From contig JAJZRF010000031.1 of NCBI GenBank assembly GCA_021847425.1, forward strand, positions 1-38,043: a stretch of DNA of 38,043 nt, in the 5' to 3' direction. Positions within the stretch are counted from its first letter, which is position 1. Every line of letters starts with the position of its first letter. The DNA comes from Deltaproteobacteria bacterium (GTDB taxonomy: Bacteria; Desulfobacterota; Desulfobulbia; Desulfobulbales; Desulfurivibrionaceae). Of the stretch, positions 7,205 through 16,940 are shown piece after piece. A program made the position numbers and the translations under genes. The notes beneath the pieces were generated by a model. That model saw only the letters and a program-made list of their open reading frames with translations, searched no databases and was not told where the DNA came from.

Positions 7205-8434
7205 TTAGATATTTTTTGTATCCTTGGTGCCGGTGAAAAGATCCAGCATATGGCCAAGCTTATCCTTCTTGGCCTTCAGGTAATCGATATTTTCCGGCTT
7301 CGGTTCCATCTCGATGGGCAACCGGCCCGTGACCTTAATCCCATATCCTTCGAGGCCGATGATCTTCTTGGGGTTGTTGGTGAGCAACCGCATCTTGCGC
7401 ACCCCCAAATCCCGGAGGATCTGGGCGCCGATTCCGTAATCGCGCAGATCGGCCTTGAAGCCCAGATGCACATTGGCCTCAACCGTGTCCATCCCCCCCT
7501 CCTGAAGGGCATAGGCCTTGATCTTGTTGATCAAGCCGATGCCGCGTCCTTCTTGCTGCATGTAGAGGACAATGCCCGCGCCCTCATGCTCGACCATGCG
7601 CATGGCGCTGTGCAGCTGCCCGCCGCAGTCGCAGCGCTTGGAGCCGAAAACGTCGCCGGTCAGACAGGAGGAATGCACCCGGACCATGATCTCCTTGGTG
7701 GGGTCGATCTCCCCCTTGACCAGGGCAACATGCTCGAGCTCATCCACGTCGTTGGTGTAGACAATGGCCCGGAAATCGCCGTAGCGGGTGGGGATATTGG
7801 CCTCGGCGGCCCGGTGCACCAGCTTGTCCTCGCGGGTCCGGTAGGCGACCAGATCGGCGATGGTGGCGATCTTGAGGTCGTGCTCTTGGGCAAAGATCTC
7901 CAGATCGGGCATCCGGGCCATGGTGCCGTCTTCCTTCATGATCTCGCAGATCACCCCGGAAGGATTCAGCCCGGCCAGCCGGGAAATGTCAACCGAGCCC
8001 TCGGTCTGGCCGGTGCGGACCAGAACCCCGCCCCGCCGGGCGCGCAGGGGAAAGATATGCCCGGGGCTGACGATATCGTTGGGCTTGGCCTTGGGATCGG
8101 CAGCCACCAGGATGGTCCTGGCCCGGTCCGCCGCGGAGATGCCGGTGGTGACCCCGGTGCTCGCCTCGATGCTCACGGTAAAGGCCGTTTCAAAGGGCGA
8201 CTTGTTATTCTGCACCATCATGGGGATCTGCAGCTGCTCCAAATGATCCGGGGTCAGGGTCAGGCAGATGAGGCCCCTGCCATGGGTGGCCATGAAATTG
8301 ATCGCCTCGGGGGTGACCTTTTCCGCGGCCATGTACAGATCGCCCTCGTTTTCGCGATCCTCGTCATCAACCAGGATGATCATCTTGCCGGCCCGGATCT
8401 CGTCAATCACCTCTTCAATGGAACTTACCGCCAT
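7205..8434 (-). CDS. ribBA: Bifunctional DHBP synthase / GTP cyclohydrolase II
   Basis: A 409-residue fusion that provides both entry points of riboflavin synthesis. The N-terminal half (to about 200) is 3,4-dihydroxy-2-butanone 4-phosphate synthase, with the [11 protein letters not shown] acidic metal site near residues 26-36 and [10 protein letters not shown]. The C-terminal half is GTP cyclohydrolase II, with the zinc site [15 protein letters not shown] and QEGRGIGL. The start is taken as the ATG of [10 protein letters not shown], because AGGTGAAG precedes it at a proper distance; a GTG three codons upstream overlaps that ribosome binding site. It lies 40 bases after ribE and 29 before ribH. 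No FMN riboswitch is visible in the cluster. Confidence 0.96.
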   Translation of the reverse strand: MAVSSIEEVIDEIRAGKMIILVDDEDRENEGDLYMAAEKVTPEAINFMATHGRGLICLTLTPDHLEQLQIPMMVQNNKSPFETAFTVSIEASTGVTTGISAADRARTILVAADPKAKPNDIVSPGHIFPLRARRGGVLVRTGQTEGSVDISRLAGLNPSGVICEIMKEDGTMARMPDLEIFAQEHDLKIATIADLVAYRTREDKLVHRAAEANIPTRYGDFRAIVYTNDVDELEHVALVKGEIDPTKEIMVRVHSSCLTGDVFGSKRCDCGGQLHSAMRMVEHEGAGIVLYMQQEGRGIGLINKIKAYALQEGGMDTVEANVHLGFKADLRDYGIGAQILRDLGVRKMRLLTNNPKKIIGLEGYGIKVTGRLPIEMEPKPENIDYLKAKKDKLGHMLDLFTGTKDTKNI

Positions 8435-8474
8435 ATTCTTCACCTGAAAACCTTCGCCGCTTGTGGCCGCACCC

Positions 8475-9134
8475 TTATTTCAAAAAGCCGTGCTCAGCCA
8501 GAAAAGCGGAATTGATTCTTGATTCCACCCCTCCGCCATCAGCATCCTTGGCGGAGAGCAATTTTTCCACATACTTGCCGATCAGATCCACTTCTATATT
8601 CACCACGCTCCCCTGTTTCAGCGCCCCCAGGGTGGTAACCCCGAGGGTATGGGGGATGATGGAGACGGAAAAGGCCTTCGCGTCGATGCTGTTGACGGTA
8701 AGACTGATGCCGTCAATGGCGATGGAGCCCTTTTCGATGATATACTTGCCAAAACCCGCGGGCACCTGGAAGCTGAAGAGCACGAAATCCCCCAGGGGCT
8801 GACGGGTCAGCATGGGGGTCGTGGCGTCCACATGGCCGCTGACCATATGTCCGCCCAGCCGGTCGCTGAGGCGCAGGGCGCGCTCCAGATTGACCACGCC
8901 CCCCACGGCCAGATTCCCGAGATTGGTGCGGTTGAGGCTTTCCGGCGAGATATCGACCACGAAACGTCTGCCGCGTATCTCCTTGGCCGTGAGGCACACC
9001 CCGTTGACCGCGATGGACTCGCCTTCCTCGGGATCGGGCAGATCAAAATCCGCGCCAATGGCAAAAAGCATCCCGCCGCCGGCCGGTCTTTTTTCCAGTA
9101 TTCTGCCCTGCCCCAGTATGATCCCGGTAAACAT
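8475..9134 (-). CDS. ribE: Riboflavin synthase, alpha subunit type
   Basis: A 219-residue enzyme that dismutates two molecules of dimethyl-ribityllumazine to riboflavin. It has the expected internal duplication: the N-terminal barrel begins [13 protein letters not shown], and the second repeat starts around residue 97 with [12 protein letters not shown]. The first half contains GVCLTA and the second contains ISLTVNSI, the paired lumazine-binding motifs. The gene is separated from ribD by an imperfect 106-base fold-back repeat, although both lie in the same direction. Confidence 0.96.
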   Translation of the reverse strand: MFTGIILGQGRILEKRPAGGGMLFAIGADFDLPDPEEGESIAVNGVCLTAKEIRGRRFVVDISPESLNRTNLGNLAVGGVVNLERALRLSDRLGGHMVSGHVDATTPMLTRQPLGDFVLFSFQVPAGFGKYIIEKGSIAIDGISLTVNSIDAKAFSVSIIPHTLGVTTLGALKQGSVVNIEVDLIGKYVEKLLSAKDADGGGVESRINSAFLAEHGFLK

Positions 9135-9145
9135 ATTCTATTCCT

Positions 9146-9251
9146 GTAACTGCTCAGCAGCACCGCATCTGCTTTGTCATCGGCCTGCTCATGTGCACCA
9201 GCACACTTCGCAGACCTCTTTCGCGCATCTGCGGCACTGCTGAGCAGTTAC
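9146..9251. repeat. 106-base fold-back repeat between ribD and ribE
   Basis: The element begins with GTAACTGCTCAGCAG and ends with its exact reverse complement, CTGCTGAGCAGTTAC (9237-9251). Pairing continues imperfectly inward (CCGCA..TGC against its complement). It fills almost the whole 131-base ribD-ribE spacer. It has no coding capacity. The uniform 15-base ends and intergenic location suggest a miniature inverted-repeat or REP-like element. Its sequence differs from the TTAGG-ended repeat family found elsewhere in the window, although its length is similar. Confidence 0.8.
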
Positions 9252-9265
9252 TTTCTTTGTTACTA

Positions 9266-10366
9266 CTATCTCCCGATCAGCCCTTCGATCAGCACATCGT
9301 TGCCGAACCGGTGCACCCTGGTGGTGCTGAAACGAGGAGCATCCGCAACCTGTTGCAACCCCAGGGTGTCCACCAGCGGCACTCCGTCGCTGCCGAGAAA
9401 GATCGGGGCCACAAAGATCTGCACCTCGTCCACCAGTTTGGCCCGCAAAAACGCGGTATGCACCCGGCTGCCCCCTTCGACCAGAACGCTGGTAAGCTGC
9501 GCGCGGCCAAGCTCGCAGAGCACTGCACCAAGATCGAGCTGGCCTGCTTCGTCGAGCCGGACCTGCTTGATGACCGCGCCTGCGTCAATCAGGGCCTCGG
9601 CCCGTTTCATATCCGCCTCCGGCCCGCAAAAGATCCAGGTGGGCGCAGAAGACGGCTGTTGCAGCATCCTGGCAGAAACCGGCAGCCTGAGCCCGGTGTC
9701 CAGAACAACCCGCAACGGGTCTCGGCCCCTGCGGCCCACCAATCTGGTGGTGAGCGCCGGATCATCGCACAGGGCTGTCTCACTGCCGATAAGGATGGCA
9801 TCCACCCGATCCCGCAAACGATGCACCTGGCGCCGGGACTGCTCGTTGGTGATCCAGCTGCACTGCCCGGAGGCAAGGGCCAATCGCCCATCCAGACTTA
9901 TCCCGGCCTTCATGATCACCCAGGGCAATCCGGTGGTGATATGCTTGCTGAATGGCCGGTTCAGGCTCCGGCATTCCTCGGCCAGCACGCCCTGCGTGAC
10001 CTCAACCCCCTGCGCAGCAAGGGTCTTGCAGCCCCCTCCCGCAACGAGCGGATTGGGGTCGAGCATGCCCACCACCACCCGCTTGATCCCGCTGGCCAGA
10101 ATGGCCTGGGTGCAGGGAGGGGTCCGGCCCGTATGGTTGCAGGGCTCAAGGGTTACATAGATCGTGGCGCCCCGGGCCTTTGCCCCGGCAGCCCGGAGGG
10201 CGTGCACCTCGGCATGGGGGGTTCCGGCCTTGGCATGAAACCCCGTGGCAATGAGCCGGTTATTCTTGACCACCACCGCGCCGACACACGGGTTGGGCGA
10301 GGTGCGGCCAAGCCCCTTTCTCGCCTCCCTGATGGCCAGCTGCATCCAGGCGCGGTCGTCTTTCAT
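9266..10366 (-). CDS. ribD: Riboflavin biosynthesis deaminase/reductase RibD
   Basis: A 366-residue bifunctional enzyme for the second and third steps of riboflavin synthesis. The N-terminal deaminase domain carries the zinc site H51-A-E53 ([14 protein letters not shown]) and the two cysteines C76 and C85 ([12 protein letters not shown]). The C-terminal reductase domain, from about residue 146, contains [28 protein letters not shown] and the [14 protein letters not shown] motif. Its ATG overlaps the nrdR stop codon (ATGA), so translation is coupled to nrdR. Length and motifs are normal. Confidence 0.97.
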   Translation of the reverse strand: MKDDRAWMQLAIREARKGLGRTSPNPCVGAVVVKNNRLIATGFHAKAGTPHAEVHALRAAGAKARGATIYVTLEPCNHTGRTPPCTQAILASGIKRVVVGMLDPNPLVAGGGCKTLAAQGVEVTQGVLAEECRSLNRPFSKHITTGLPWVIMKAGISLDGRLALASGQCSWITNEQSRRQVHRLRDRVDAILIGSETALCDDPALTTRLVGRRGRDPLRVVLDTGLRLPVSARMLQQPSSAPTWIFCGPEADMKRAEALIDAGAVIKQVRLDEAGQLDLGAVLCELGRAQLTSVLVEGGSRVHTAFLRAKLVDEVQIFVAPIFLGSDGVPLVDTLGLQQVADAPRFSTTRVHRFGNDVLIEGLIGR

Positions 10367-10833
10367 TTCGCTGTTTCTTCCGGCCCGCCCAGCATGCCCT
10401 TCAACTCGGCCATGAACTCGCTTAAGTCCTTGAACTGCCGGTATACCGAGGCGAAACGGACATAGGCCACGCCGTCGAGCTTGCGCAAGCCGTCCATGAC
10501 CCGTTCCCCGACCAGCTTCACCGGAATCTCGCGTTCGCCCATGTCCTGCAGCTCCCGCTCCAGGGAATCAACGAACTCGTCGATCTGCTCCATGCTGACC
10601 GGCCGTTTCTCGCAGGCCTTTTGCAGGCCTTCCACCACCTTGTGCCGGTCCCAGGCCTCGCGGCGCCCATCCTTTTTGATCAGCATGGGCATGGTCACCT
10701 CAAGCCGCTCGTAGGTGGTGAACCTGCGGCTGCACGCGTCGCACATCCTCCGCCGGCGGGTGATGGTGAAATCCTTGTTCAGGCGGGAGTCAACAACCCG
10801 GTTTTCCAGATGACCGCAGTACGGACATTTCAT
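10363..10833 (-). CDS. nrdR: Transcriptional repressor NrdR
   Basis: A 156-residue regulator of ribonucleotide reductase genes. The N-terminal zinc ribbon has CPYC at residues 3-6 and CDACSRRF at about 31-38, followed by TTYERLE. The ATP-cone domain follows ([18 protein letters not shown] onward), where ATP/dATP binding controls DNA binding. The C-terminus [15 protein letters not shown] is typical. The gene overlaps ribD by four bases and follows the dCMP deaminase by three bases, so nucleotide and flavin genes share a transcript. Confidence 0.97.
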   Translation of the reverse strand: MKCPYCGHLENRVVDSRLNKDFTITRRRRMCDACSRRFTTYERLEVTMPMLIKKDGRREAWDRHKVVEGLQKACEKRPVSMEQIDEFVDSLERELQDMGEREIPVKLVGERVMDGLRKLDGVAYVRFASVYRQFKDLSEFMAELKGMLGGPEETAK

Positions 10834-10836
10834 AAC

Positions 10837-11286
10837 TTACCCCAGCTGGACAACAGGGACTTGGGCTTCGTCCAACAGCAAGGAGGAAAGGCTGTCGGCA
10901 TACCCCTCTTTATAATAGATTTTTTCAATCCGTGCATTGATCAGCATCTTGCTGCAGATGGCACAGGGCATGTTGGTGCAGTACAGGGTGGATCCCTCGA
11001 TGCTGAAGCCGTGCAGGGCCGCCTGGATAATGGCGTTCTGCTCGGCATGCAGGCCGCGGCACAGCTCATGCCGCTCCCCGGAGGGAATCCCCTGCTGCTC
11101 GCGCAGGCAGCCGATATCCAGGCAATGGCTGACCTTGGCCGGCGCGCCGTTGTAGCCCGTGGCGATGATGCGCTTGTCCCGCACCAGAATGGCGCCCACC
11201 TTGCGACGCAGGCAGGTTGAGCGCTGGGCCACCATCTCGGTGATCCCCATGAAATATTCGTCCCAGGACGGGCGGGTGTCGGTCAT
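10837..11286 (-). CDS. dCMP deaminase (ComEB family)
   Basis: A 149-residue zinc-dependent deaminase that converts dCMP to dUMP for thymidylate synthesis. The zinc site is H80-A-E82 ([11 protein letters not shown]) with C108 and C111 (PCAICSKML). GYNGAP near residues 44-49 is the usual nucleotide-binding turn. The cysteines around HCLDIGC (54-60) fit the second zinc site seen in some dCMP deaminases. The gene lies seven bases after glyA and three before nrdR. This fits with thymidylate supply, because GlyA makes the methylene-THF that thymidylate synthase uses. Confidence 0.93.
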   Translation of the reverse strand: MTDTRPSWDEYFMGITEMVAQRSTCLRRKVGAILVRDKRIIATGYNGAPAKVSHCLDIGCLREQQGIPSGERHELCRGLHAEQNAIIQAALHGFSIEGSTLYCTNMPCAICSKMLINARIEKIYYKEGYADSLSSLLLDEAQVPVVQLG

Positions 11287-11292
11287 GATCGC

Positions 11293-12564
11293 TTACCCGT
11301 TGTCCCGTTCCATATCCGGATACAGGGGAAAGGCATCGCACAGAGCGCGAACCTCAAGCCGGATACCGTTCAGAACGTCCTTGTTGCCGCGATTCTCGAT
11401 GGCCCGGTTGATCCAATCGGCAATCTTGGCCATCTCCGGCTCCTTGAGGCCGCGGGTGGTCACGGCCGGCGTGCCGATCCGCACCCCGCTGGTGACAAAG
11501 CGGCTCTGCTGGTCAAAGGGAATGGCGTTTTTGTTCACGGTGAGCCCCGCCTCTTCCAGAGCCTCTTCCGCATCCTTGCCGGTTGCCCCTTTGTTGCTCA
11601 GATCGACCAGGAGCAGATGATTGTCGGTGCCGCCGGAAACAAGGCGGAAACCGTGGCGAACCAGTCCTTCTCCCAAGGCCTGGGCGTTTTTGACCACCTG
11701 GGCCTGATCCTTCTTGAATTTTTCTCCCATGGCCTCCCTGAAAGCCACGGCCTTGGCCGCGATGACATGCACCAAAGGGCCGCCCTGGATGCCGGGGAAG
11801 ATCTTGCTATCGAGCTTCTTGCCGAACTCACCCTTGGCAAGGATCAACCCGCCCCGCGGCCCCCGCAGGGTCTTGTGGGTGGTGGTCGTGACAAAATCGG
11901 CGTAGGGCACCGGCGAGGGATGGACCCCGGCCGCCACCAGCCCGGCGATATGGGCCATGTCCACCATGAACAGGGCGCCGATCTTGTCAGCTATGGCGCG
12001 GAAGCCTGCAAAATCGATAACCCTGGGATAGGCGCTCGCCCCGGCCACGATCATCTTGGGCCTGTGCTCAATGGCAACGCGCTCCACCTCCGCCATGTCG
12101 ATGCGCTCGGTTTCCCGGTTCACCCCGTAGGAAACAAACTTATACAGCTGCCCCGAGAAATTCACCCCTGCCCCGTGGGTGAGATGGCCGCCGTGGGCCA
12201 GATCCATGCCCAGCACCGTGTCTCCCGGCTGCAGCGAGGAAAAATAGACCGCCATATTGGCCTGGCTGCCGGAATGGGGCTGGACATTGGCGTATTCGGC
12301 GCCGAAAATCTTCAAGGCCCGCTCAATGGCCAGGGATTCGATCTGGTCGGCATATTCGCACCCGCCATAGTAGCGCTTGCCAGGATACCCCTCGGCATAT
12401 TTATTGGTAAAAATAGAGCCTTGCGCCTCAAGCACCGCCTCGCTGACAATATTCTCGGAGGCAATCAACTCAAGCTGATTGGACTGCCTTGCCAACTCAT
12501 GGCGGATGGAACAATACACCTCCGGGTCACTCTCTTTCAAATACGACACTGCAGTATCCTTCAT
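11293..12564 (-). CDS. glyA: Serine hydroxymethyltransferase
   Basis: A 423-residue PLP enzyme that interconverts serine and glycine and makes 5,10-methylene-THF. Visible motifs are [37 protein letters not shown] and the PLP-lysine segment [14 protein letters not shown]. The length equals the bacterial norm. The region between this gene and rpiB (12565-12700) carries two hairpins but no gene. Its own promoter, if any, was not identified. Confidence 0.97.
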   Translation of the reverse strand: MKDTAVSYLKESDPEVYCSIRHELARQSNQLELIASENIVSEAVLEAQGSIFTNKYAEGYPGKRYYGGCEYADQIESLAIERALKIFGAEYANVQPHSGSQANMAVYFSSLQPGDTVLGMDLAHGGHLTHGAGVNFSGQLYKFVSYGVNRETERIDMAEVERVAIEHRPKMIVAGASAYPRVIDFAGFRAIADKIGALFMVDMAHIAGLVAAGVHPSPVPYADFVTTTTHKTLRGPRGGLILAKGEFGKKLDSKIFPGIQGGPLVHVIAAKAVAFREAMGEKFKKDQAQVVKNAQALGEGLVRHGFRLVSGGTDNHLLLVDLSNKGATGKDAEEALEEAGLTVNKNAIPFDQQSRFVTSGVRIGTPAVTTRGLKEPEMAKIADWINRAIENRGNKDVLNGIRLEVRALCDAFPLYPDMERDNG

Positions 12565-12615
12565 GGTTATTTGTGGGTTAAAAACCGCGCGCCCAATATT
12601 CAGACAAAATAATCA

Positions 12616-12693
12616 CGGCCGAAAAATTACTCCAGGTAATTCCGGCCGCGCGATGAAAAACCGTGCATGGAGGCCTGCAACAGGGAGCAGGCC
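12616..12693. other. Two hairpins in the rpiB-glyA spacer
   Basis: CGGCCG at 12616-12621 pairs with CGGCCG at 12643-12648, with AATTAC/GTAATT pairing inside. GGCCTGC (12672-12678) pairs with GCAGGCC (12687-12693) and is followed on the plus strand by CTTTTT. No plus-strand gene would use the latter as a terminator. On the minus strand they form the leader of glyA and might attenuate or process the rpiB-glyA transcript. Confidence 0.4.
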
Positions 12694-12700
12694 CTTTTTC

Positions 12701-13123
12701 CTAGAACATATCAATCCGGCGCTGGTGCCTGCCCCCGGCAAATTCCGCGCCGATCCAGGCCCGGACTATTTCCGCAGCCAGGCCGAAGCCGATAACCCTG
12801 GCGCCAAGACAGAGCACGTTGGCGTCATTGTGCTCCCGGCTCATCCGCGCGGTAAACAGCTCATTGCACAACCCCGCCCGAATCCCCTCGAAGCGGTTGG
12901 CAACCATGGACATCCCCACCCCTGTGCCGCAGATCAGAATCCCGCGCTCACAATCGCCTTTCTGCACCTGCCTGCAGACAGCCTTGGCAAAATCAGGGTA
13001 ATCGACAGACTCCGTGGAATAGCAGCCCTTGTCGTCCACCACATGCCCCATCTCCTGAAGAAGGGGGACGATTTCAGCCTTCAGGCTGATACCGCCATGA
13101 TCGCAACCGATGGCAATCTTCAC
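12701..13123 (-). CDS. rpiB: Ribose-5-phosphate isomerase B
   Basis: A 140-residue isomerase that interconverts ribose 5-phosphate and ribulose 5-phosphate. The N-terminus MKIAIGCDHGGISLK gives the phosphate-binding CDHGG. GCYSTESVDYPDFA follows, then ICGTGVGMSMVANR, which includes the conserved CGTG loop and its catalytic cysteine. The start is the GTG at 13123, which overlaps the fabF stop codon (GTGA); longer frames would extend far into fabF. Coupling to fabF and proximity to glyA are common in Deltaproteobacteria-like genomes. Confidence 0.95.
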   Translation of the reverse strand: MKIAIGCDHGGISLKAEIVPLLQEMGHVVDDKGCYSTESVDYPDFAKAVCRQVQKGDCERGILICGTGVGMSMVANRFEGIRAGLCNELFTARMSREHNDANVLCLGARVIGFGLAAEIVRAWIGAEFAGGRHQRRIDMF

Positions 13124-14367
13124 GGTTTGCCCTCGTATTGCTTCATAATCAACACCGCATTGGTCCCGCCGAAGCCAAAGGAGTTGGACATGGCCGCCCG
13201 GATCTTCATCTTGCGGGCCTGATTGGGGACATAATCCAGATCGCACTCGGGATCCTGGTTTTCCAGGTTCATGGTCGGCGGGGCAATCTGGTGCTTGATG
13301 GCCAAGGCGGTGAAGACCGCTTCGATGCCTCCTGCTCCGCCCAGCATATGGCCGGTCATGGACTTTGTCGAACTGACGGCCAGCTTGTACGCCTGGTCGC
13401 CGAAAACCGTTTTAATGGCCCGGGTCTCGACCACATCGTTCAACGGGGTCGAGGTGCCATGGGCATTGATATAGTCAAGGTCTTCCGGGCTCATGCCCGC
13501 ATCCTTCAAGGCCATCCGCATGCAGCGGGCCGCGCCGTTGCCATCTTCAGGAGGGGCAGCCATATGGTAGCCGTCGCCGCTCAAGCCGTAGCCGGCAACC
13601 TCGGCATAGATCTTGGCGCCACGGGCCAGGGCATGCTCCAACTCTTCGAGGATGAGCACCCCTGCTCCTTCGGAGATAATAAAGCCGTCCCGGTCCCGGT
13701 CAAAGGGGCGGGAGGCTTTTTCCGGCTGGTCATTACGGGTGGACAGAGCCTTCATCGCATGAAAACCGCCAACCGCCAGAGGACAGATCACCGATTCGCT
13801 GCCGCCGGTAATGGCCACATCACATTCATCGTTGGCAATGGAGCGAAACGCCTCGCCCACCGCATGGGTTCCTGCGGCGCAGGCGGTGGTGAGGGAGAGA
13901 TTCGGCCCCTTGGTGCCGTAAATAATGGAAATCTGCCCGGCGCCCATATTGGGGATAACCATGGGGATGAAGAAGGGGGTAATGCGCTTGGTCCCCTTTT
14001 CCAGGGCCACCTGGTGGTATTTTTCTATGGTGGGCAAGCCGCCGAGCCCACAGCCCATGATGCTGGCGATCCGAGGCGCGTTTTCGTCGGTAATCTGCAG
14101 CCCGGCGTTTCGCAATGCTTCACCGGCCGCCGCAACAGCATACTGAACAAAGAGGTCCAGGTGCTTGGCAACCTTCTTGTCGATATGGTCTTCGACCTGA
14201 AAGTCCTTGACCTCGGCCGCAATGTTGACCCCGACCTCACTGGCGTCGAAGCGGGTAATAGGACCGATACCGCTCTTGCCTGCACACAGAGCGCTCCAGG
14301 TTTTTTCCACGCCTGTCCCCAGGGGGGTAACCAGTCCAACTCCTGTGACCACTACTCTTCTGCCCAC
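13120..14367 (-). CDS. fabF: 3-oxoacyl-ACP synthase II (KAS II)
   Basis: A 415-residue condensing enzyme that elongates acyl-ACP with malonyl-ACP. With GTG at 14367 as the start (MGRRVVVTGVGLVTP; GAGG six bases upstream), the catalytic triad falls at C163 (TACAAGTHAV), H303 (NAHGTSTPLND) and H340 (GHMLGGAGG). These are the same numbers as in E. coli FabF, which supports this start over upstream ones. A spacer of about 117 bases separates it from acpP. The stop codon overlaps the rpiB start. Confidence 0.97.
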   Translation of the reverse strand: MGRRVVVTGVGLVTPLGTGVEKTWSALCAGKSGIGPITRFDASEVGVNIAAEVKDFQVEDHIDKKVAKHLDLFVQYAVAAAGEALRNAGLQITDENAPRIASIMGCGLGGLPTIEKYHQVALEKGTKRITPFFIPMVIPNMGAGQISIIYGTKGPNLSLTTACAAGTHAVGEAFRSIANDECDVAITGGSESVICPLAVGGFHAMKALSTRNDQPEKASRPFDRDRDGFIISEGAGVLILEELEHALARGAKIYAEVAGYGLSGDGYHMAAPPEDGNGAARCMRMALKDAGMSPEDLDYINAHGTSTPLNDVVETRAIKTVFGDQAYKLAVSSTKSMTGHMLGGAGGIEAVFTALAIKHQIAPPTMNLENQDPECDLDYVPNQARKMKIRAAMSNSFGFGGTNAVLIMKQYEGKP

Positions 14368-14484
14368 GCTGATCCTCACAATCTGTTTGCAGAGAAAGAA
14401 CAACCCTGGCAGGGAAAATCCCGCCAAGGTCCGTCCTCAGTTGTTCCTGCCAGATACCTATTGCCGATCAAAAAACCGTCCGGA

Positions 14485-14718
14485 TCAACCAGCAACCTTG
14501 TTGATATGATCAATGGCGTTCTGCACGGTGGTGATCTTTTCCGCGACGTCATCGGCGATCTCGATATCGAAAGCCTCTTCCATGGCCATGATAAGCTCAA
14601 CCAGGTCAAGGGAGTCAGCGCCCAGATCATCAATAAAAGAGGCTCCCGGCACAACCTTGTCCTTATCAACGCTCAGCTGCTCGGCAATGATATCAATGAG
14701 TTTTTCCTGTACAGACAT
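14485..14718 (-). CDS. acpP: Acyl carrier protein
   Basis: A 77-residue acidic protein that carries growing acyl chains on a 4'-phosphopantetheine arm. The attachment serine is S36 in the canonical [16 protein letters not shown]. Helix I (residues 4-15) and the C-terminal [12 protein letters not shown] are standard. A strong purine-rich GGAAGGAG-like ribosome binding site precedes the ATG. It lies between fabG and fabF, with a TTAGG-ended repeat immediately upstream of its leader. Confidence 0.98.
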   Translation of the reverse strand: MSVQEKLIDIIAEQLSVDKDKVVPGASFIDDLGADSLDLVELIMAMEEAFDIEIADDVAEKITTVQNAIDHINKVAG

Positions 14719-14737
14719 GTTTTTTCTCCTTCCTTGT

Positions 14738-14844
14738 TTAGGTGCCGTTAAAAAACAACCTGTGCTTTCTTGACCATCTGGTTACGGCACCTTATGCCGT
14801 TCGCCGGATCATAATCATTCAAGTTATTTTTTAACAACGGCTTA
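14738..14844. repeat. TTAGG-ended dispersed repeat, copy between fabG and acpP
   Basis: About 107 bases. One end is TTAGGTGCCGTTAAAAAAC (14738 onward). The other, read as reverse complement, is TAAGCCGTTGTTAAAAAATAAC. Internally it contains ACGGCATAAGG (as reverse complement, near 14792-14802), which is also found in the copy at 29363-29467. Its orientation is opposite to the other copies. No gene lies in the fabG-acpP gap. Confidence 0.7.
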
Positions 14845-14880
14845 CGGTAACATCTTACCAAGTTTTGCTCTTACAATATA

Positions 14881-15624
14881 TCACATGAACATGCCGCCAT
14901 TGACATGGATAAACTGCCCTGTCACATAGCGCGCATCGTCAGACGCCAGATAGGCAACAGCCCCGGCAATATCCTCCGCCTCGCCCAGCACGCCCATGGG
15001 GATTTCCTCCTTGATCATCTTGGTGACCTCTTCGGAAAGATCCTTGGTCATGTCGGTGACAATATAGCCGGGAGCCACCCCGTTCACCGTGATCCCGCGG
15101 GAGGCAAGCTCCTTGGCCACGGATTTGGTGAACCCGACAATCCCTGCCTTGGCGGCGGCGTAGTTGGCCTGCCCGGCGTTTCCGGCAAACCCGACCACCG
15201 AGGTGATATTGATGATCCTCCCCCAGCGCTGTTTCATCATCCCCCGGCTCACCGCCTTGGTGCAAAGGAACACGCCCTTGAGGTTGGTATTGAGCACCTC
15301 GTCCCACTGCTCATCCTTCATCTTCATGAGCAAGCCGTCCCGGGTGATGCCGGCGTTGTTCACCAGGATATCAACCCGGCCATGCGCATCGAGAATCTTC
15401 TTGAAAGCCGCTTCAATCTCTCCGCCGGAAGCGACATTGAACTGGACCGCTTCGGCCTTGCCGCCCGCACTCCGGATACTCTGCACCGTCTCTTCCGCCG
15501 CAGCCGGGTTGCTCACATAGTTGACGACGACCAAGGCGCCAAGCGCTGCCAAGCGCTGACAGATAGCCCGGCCAATACCCCTGCTGCCCCCGGTGACCAC
15601 GGCAATTTTTCCGCTCAAGCTCAT
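14881..15624 (-). CDS. fabG: 3-oxoacyl-ACP reductase
   Basis: A 247-residue short-chain dehydrogenase that reduces 3-oxoacyl-ACP with NADPH. The Rossmann motif TGGSRGIG is at 11-18, NNAG at 89-92, N114 is in NTNLKG, S142 is in NITSVVG, and Y155/K159 are in QANYAAAKAG, so the catalytic tetrad is complete. The C-terminus DARYVTGQFIHVNGGMFM is typical of FabG. Its ATG overlaps the etfA stop codon (ATGA), which ties fatty-acid synthesis to the ETF genes in one transcript. Confidence 0.97.
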   Translation of the reverse strand: MSLSGKIAVVTGGSRGIGRAICQRLAALGALVVVNYVSNPAAAEETVQSIRSAGGKAEAVQFNVASGGEIEAAFKKILDAHGRVDILVNNAGITRDGLLMKMKDEQWDEVLNTNLKGVFLCTKAVSRGMMKQRWGRIINITSVVGFAGNAGQANYAAAKAGIVGFTKSVAKELASRGITVNGVAPGYIVTDMTKDLSEEVTKMIKEEIPMGVLGEAEDIAGAVAYLASDDARYVTGQFIHVNGGMFM

Positions 15625-16814
15625 GCGCTCTTCCTTTCCTTGAATTTCTCGATAAGCATGGGCACGATCTCGAATACGTCACCGACAATACCGTAGGTGG
15701 CCACATCAAAGATCGGGGCATCGGCGTCACGGTTGATGGCGATAATGGTGTCGGCGGACTGCATGCCTACCAGATGCTGGATGGCGCCGGAGATCCCGCA
15801 GGCGATATACACCTTGGGGGCCACGGTCTTACCGGTCTGCCCGACCTGATGGGGATAGGGGATCCAGCCGCTGTCCACCGCAGCCCGGGAGGCAGCAACC
15901 GCCCCGCCCAGCACATCGGCCAATTCGCGGATCATGGCGAACCCCTTTTCGTTTTCCAAGCCACGTCCGCCGGCCACGACAATATCGGCCTCGCTGAGGT
16001 TCACCCGGTCAAGATCTTCAACCACCGACTCAAGCACCTTGACGCGGGGCTTGAGGAAGGCCGGGTCCAGATGCACCGGGATAATCTCCCCTTTTCGCCC
16101 TCCATCCCCGGCAAGGGGCTTCATTACCAGCGGCCGCACCGTGGAGATCTGCGGGCGGGTATGGGGACAGACAATGGTGGCCATGATGTTGCCGCCAAAG
16201 GCCGGACGGGTCTGGAGCAGCGCGCCATCCTCATCGCGGATCGCCAGGTCCGTGCAGTCAGCGGTGAGGCCTGTGCCGAGAGTTGTGGCAACCCGGGGGA
16301 TAAAGGATCTGCCGATGGCCGTGGCGCCCGCAAGAATAATCTCCGGTTTATGTTTTTTCGCCAGCGCACTCAAGGCATTGCCATACGCATCATCGGTAAA
16401 AGAGGCCAAGGCCGGGTCGTCGACAACAAATACCTTGTCTGCCCCGTGGGCGATGAGCGCTTCGGCCATGCCTGTGATTTTTGAACCCAGGAGAACCGCG
16501 GAAAGGGGAACCCCTCTTTTTTCGGCCAGCTTGCGCCCTGCCCCGAGTAATTCCAAGGCAACGGGGGCGAGTTTGCCATGCCGGCATTCCGCGTACACCC
16601 AGACGCCGGACCAATCGGCAAGATTGCCCTGGGGTGCCTTTTCCTCCCGCTCGATGGAAAGGGCGCCTACCTCACAAACATCCACGCAACTGCCGCACAG
16701 GGTACAGGCATCGCCGACCACGGCATGCCCGTCTTCAACCTTGATGGCTCCGAAAGTACAGGTGCTTTCACAGACACCGCAACCGATACAGGCTTCTATA
16801 TCAATATGTAACAT
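15621..16814 (-). CDS. etfA: Electron transfer flavoprotein alpha subunit with N-terminal 2x[4Fe-4S] ferredoxin domain
   Basis: A 397-residue EtfA, about 70 residues longer than the classical subunit because of a ferredoxin domain. C9, C12, C15 and C19, and C37, C40, C43 and C47, form two CxxCxxCxxxC motifs that bind [4Fe-4S] clusters. The ETF domain follows from about residue 70, with the FAD-binding C-terminal part ([17 protein letters not shown], then [16 protein letters not shown] and [11 protein letters not shown]). The same architecture occurs in CarE, the EtfA of the bifurcating caffeyl-CoA reductase of Acetobacterium woodii. The gene order here, acyl-CoA dehydrogenase-etfB-etfA, equals carC-carD-carE. 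Direct electron exchange with ferredoxin is the likely reason for the extra domain (inference). It is translationally coupled to fabG. Confidence 0.95.
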   Translation of the reverse strand: MLHIDIEACIGCGVCESTCTFGAIKVEDGHAVVGDACTLCGSCVDVCEVGALSIEREEKAPQGNLADWSGVWVYAECRHGKLAPVALELLGAGRKLAEKRGVPLSAVLLGSKITGMAEALIAHGADKVFVVDDPALASFTDDAYGNALSALAKKHKPEIILAGATAIGRSFIPRVATTLGTGLTADCTDLAIRDEDGALLQTRPAFGGNIMATIVCPHTRPQISTVRPLVMKPLAGDGGRKGEIIPVHLDPAFLKPRVKVLESVVEDLDRVNLSEADIVVAGGRGLENEKGFAMIRELADVLGGAVAASRAAVDSGWIPYPHQVGQTGKTVAPKVYIACGISGAIQHLVGMQSADTIIAINRDADAPIFDVATYGIVGDVFEIVPMLIEKFKERKSA

Positions 16815-16831
16815 GGAGAATTCCGTTCGTC

Positions 16832-16940
16832 TGAGCCGTTGTTTAAAATAACCAGAACATTAAAACTGTCTTACTCCCGGCACAAGGGGCCGTAACAAAA
16901 TGATCAAAAATCTAAGTAGCTATTTCGTAACAGCCCCTAA
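16832..16940. repeat. TTAGG-ended dispersed repeat, copy between etfB and etfA
   Basis: About 109 bases. It begins GAGCCGTTGTTTAAAATAA and ends TATTTCGTAACAGCCCCTAA. The middle holds CCGGCACAAGGGGCCGTAAC, which aligns with ACGGCATAAGG of other copies. The right end overlaps the etfB coding region, so the last residues of EtfB (GAVTK) and its stop codon are read from the repeat. Confidence 0.75.

Noticed and set aside
7193-8515. A 440-codon plus-strand open frame opposite ribBA
   Set aside because: It is the antisense of an unambiguous RibBA gene, with composition typical of shadows.
6700-12600. FMN riboswitch for the riboflavin genes
   Set aside because: No conserved RFN-element core was found upstream of ribD, ribE, ribBA or ribH. 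The genes are inside a longer transcript.
12672-12698. Plus-strand intrinsic terminator in the rpiB-glyA gap
   Set aside because: The hairpin plus T-run has the right form, but no plus-strand gene is upstream to be terminated.
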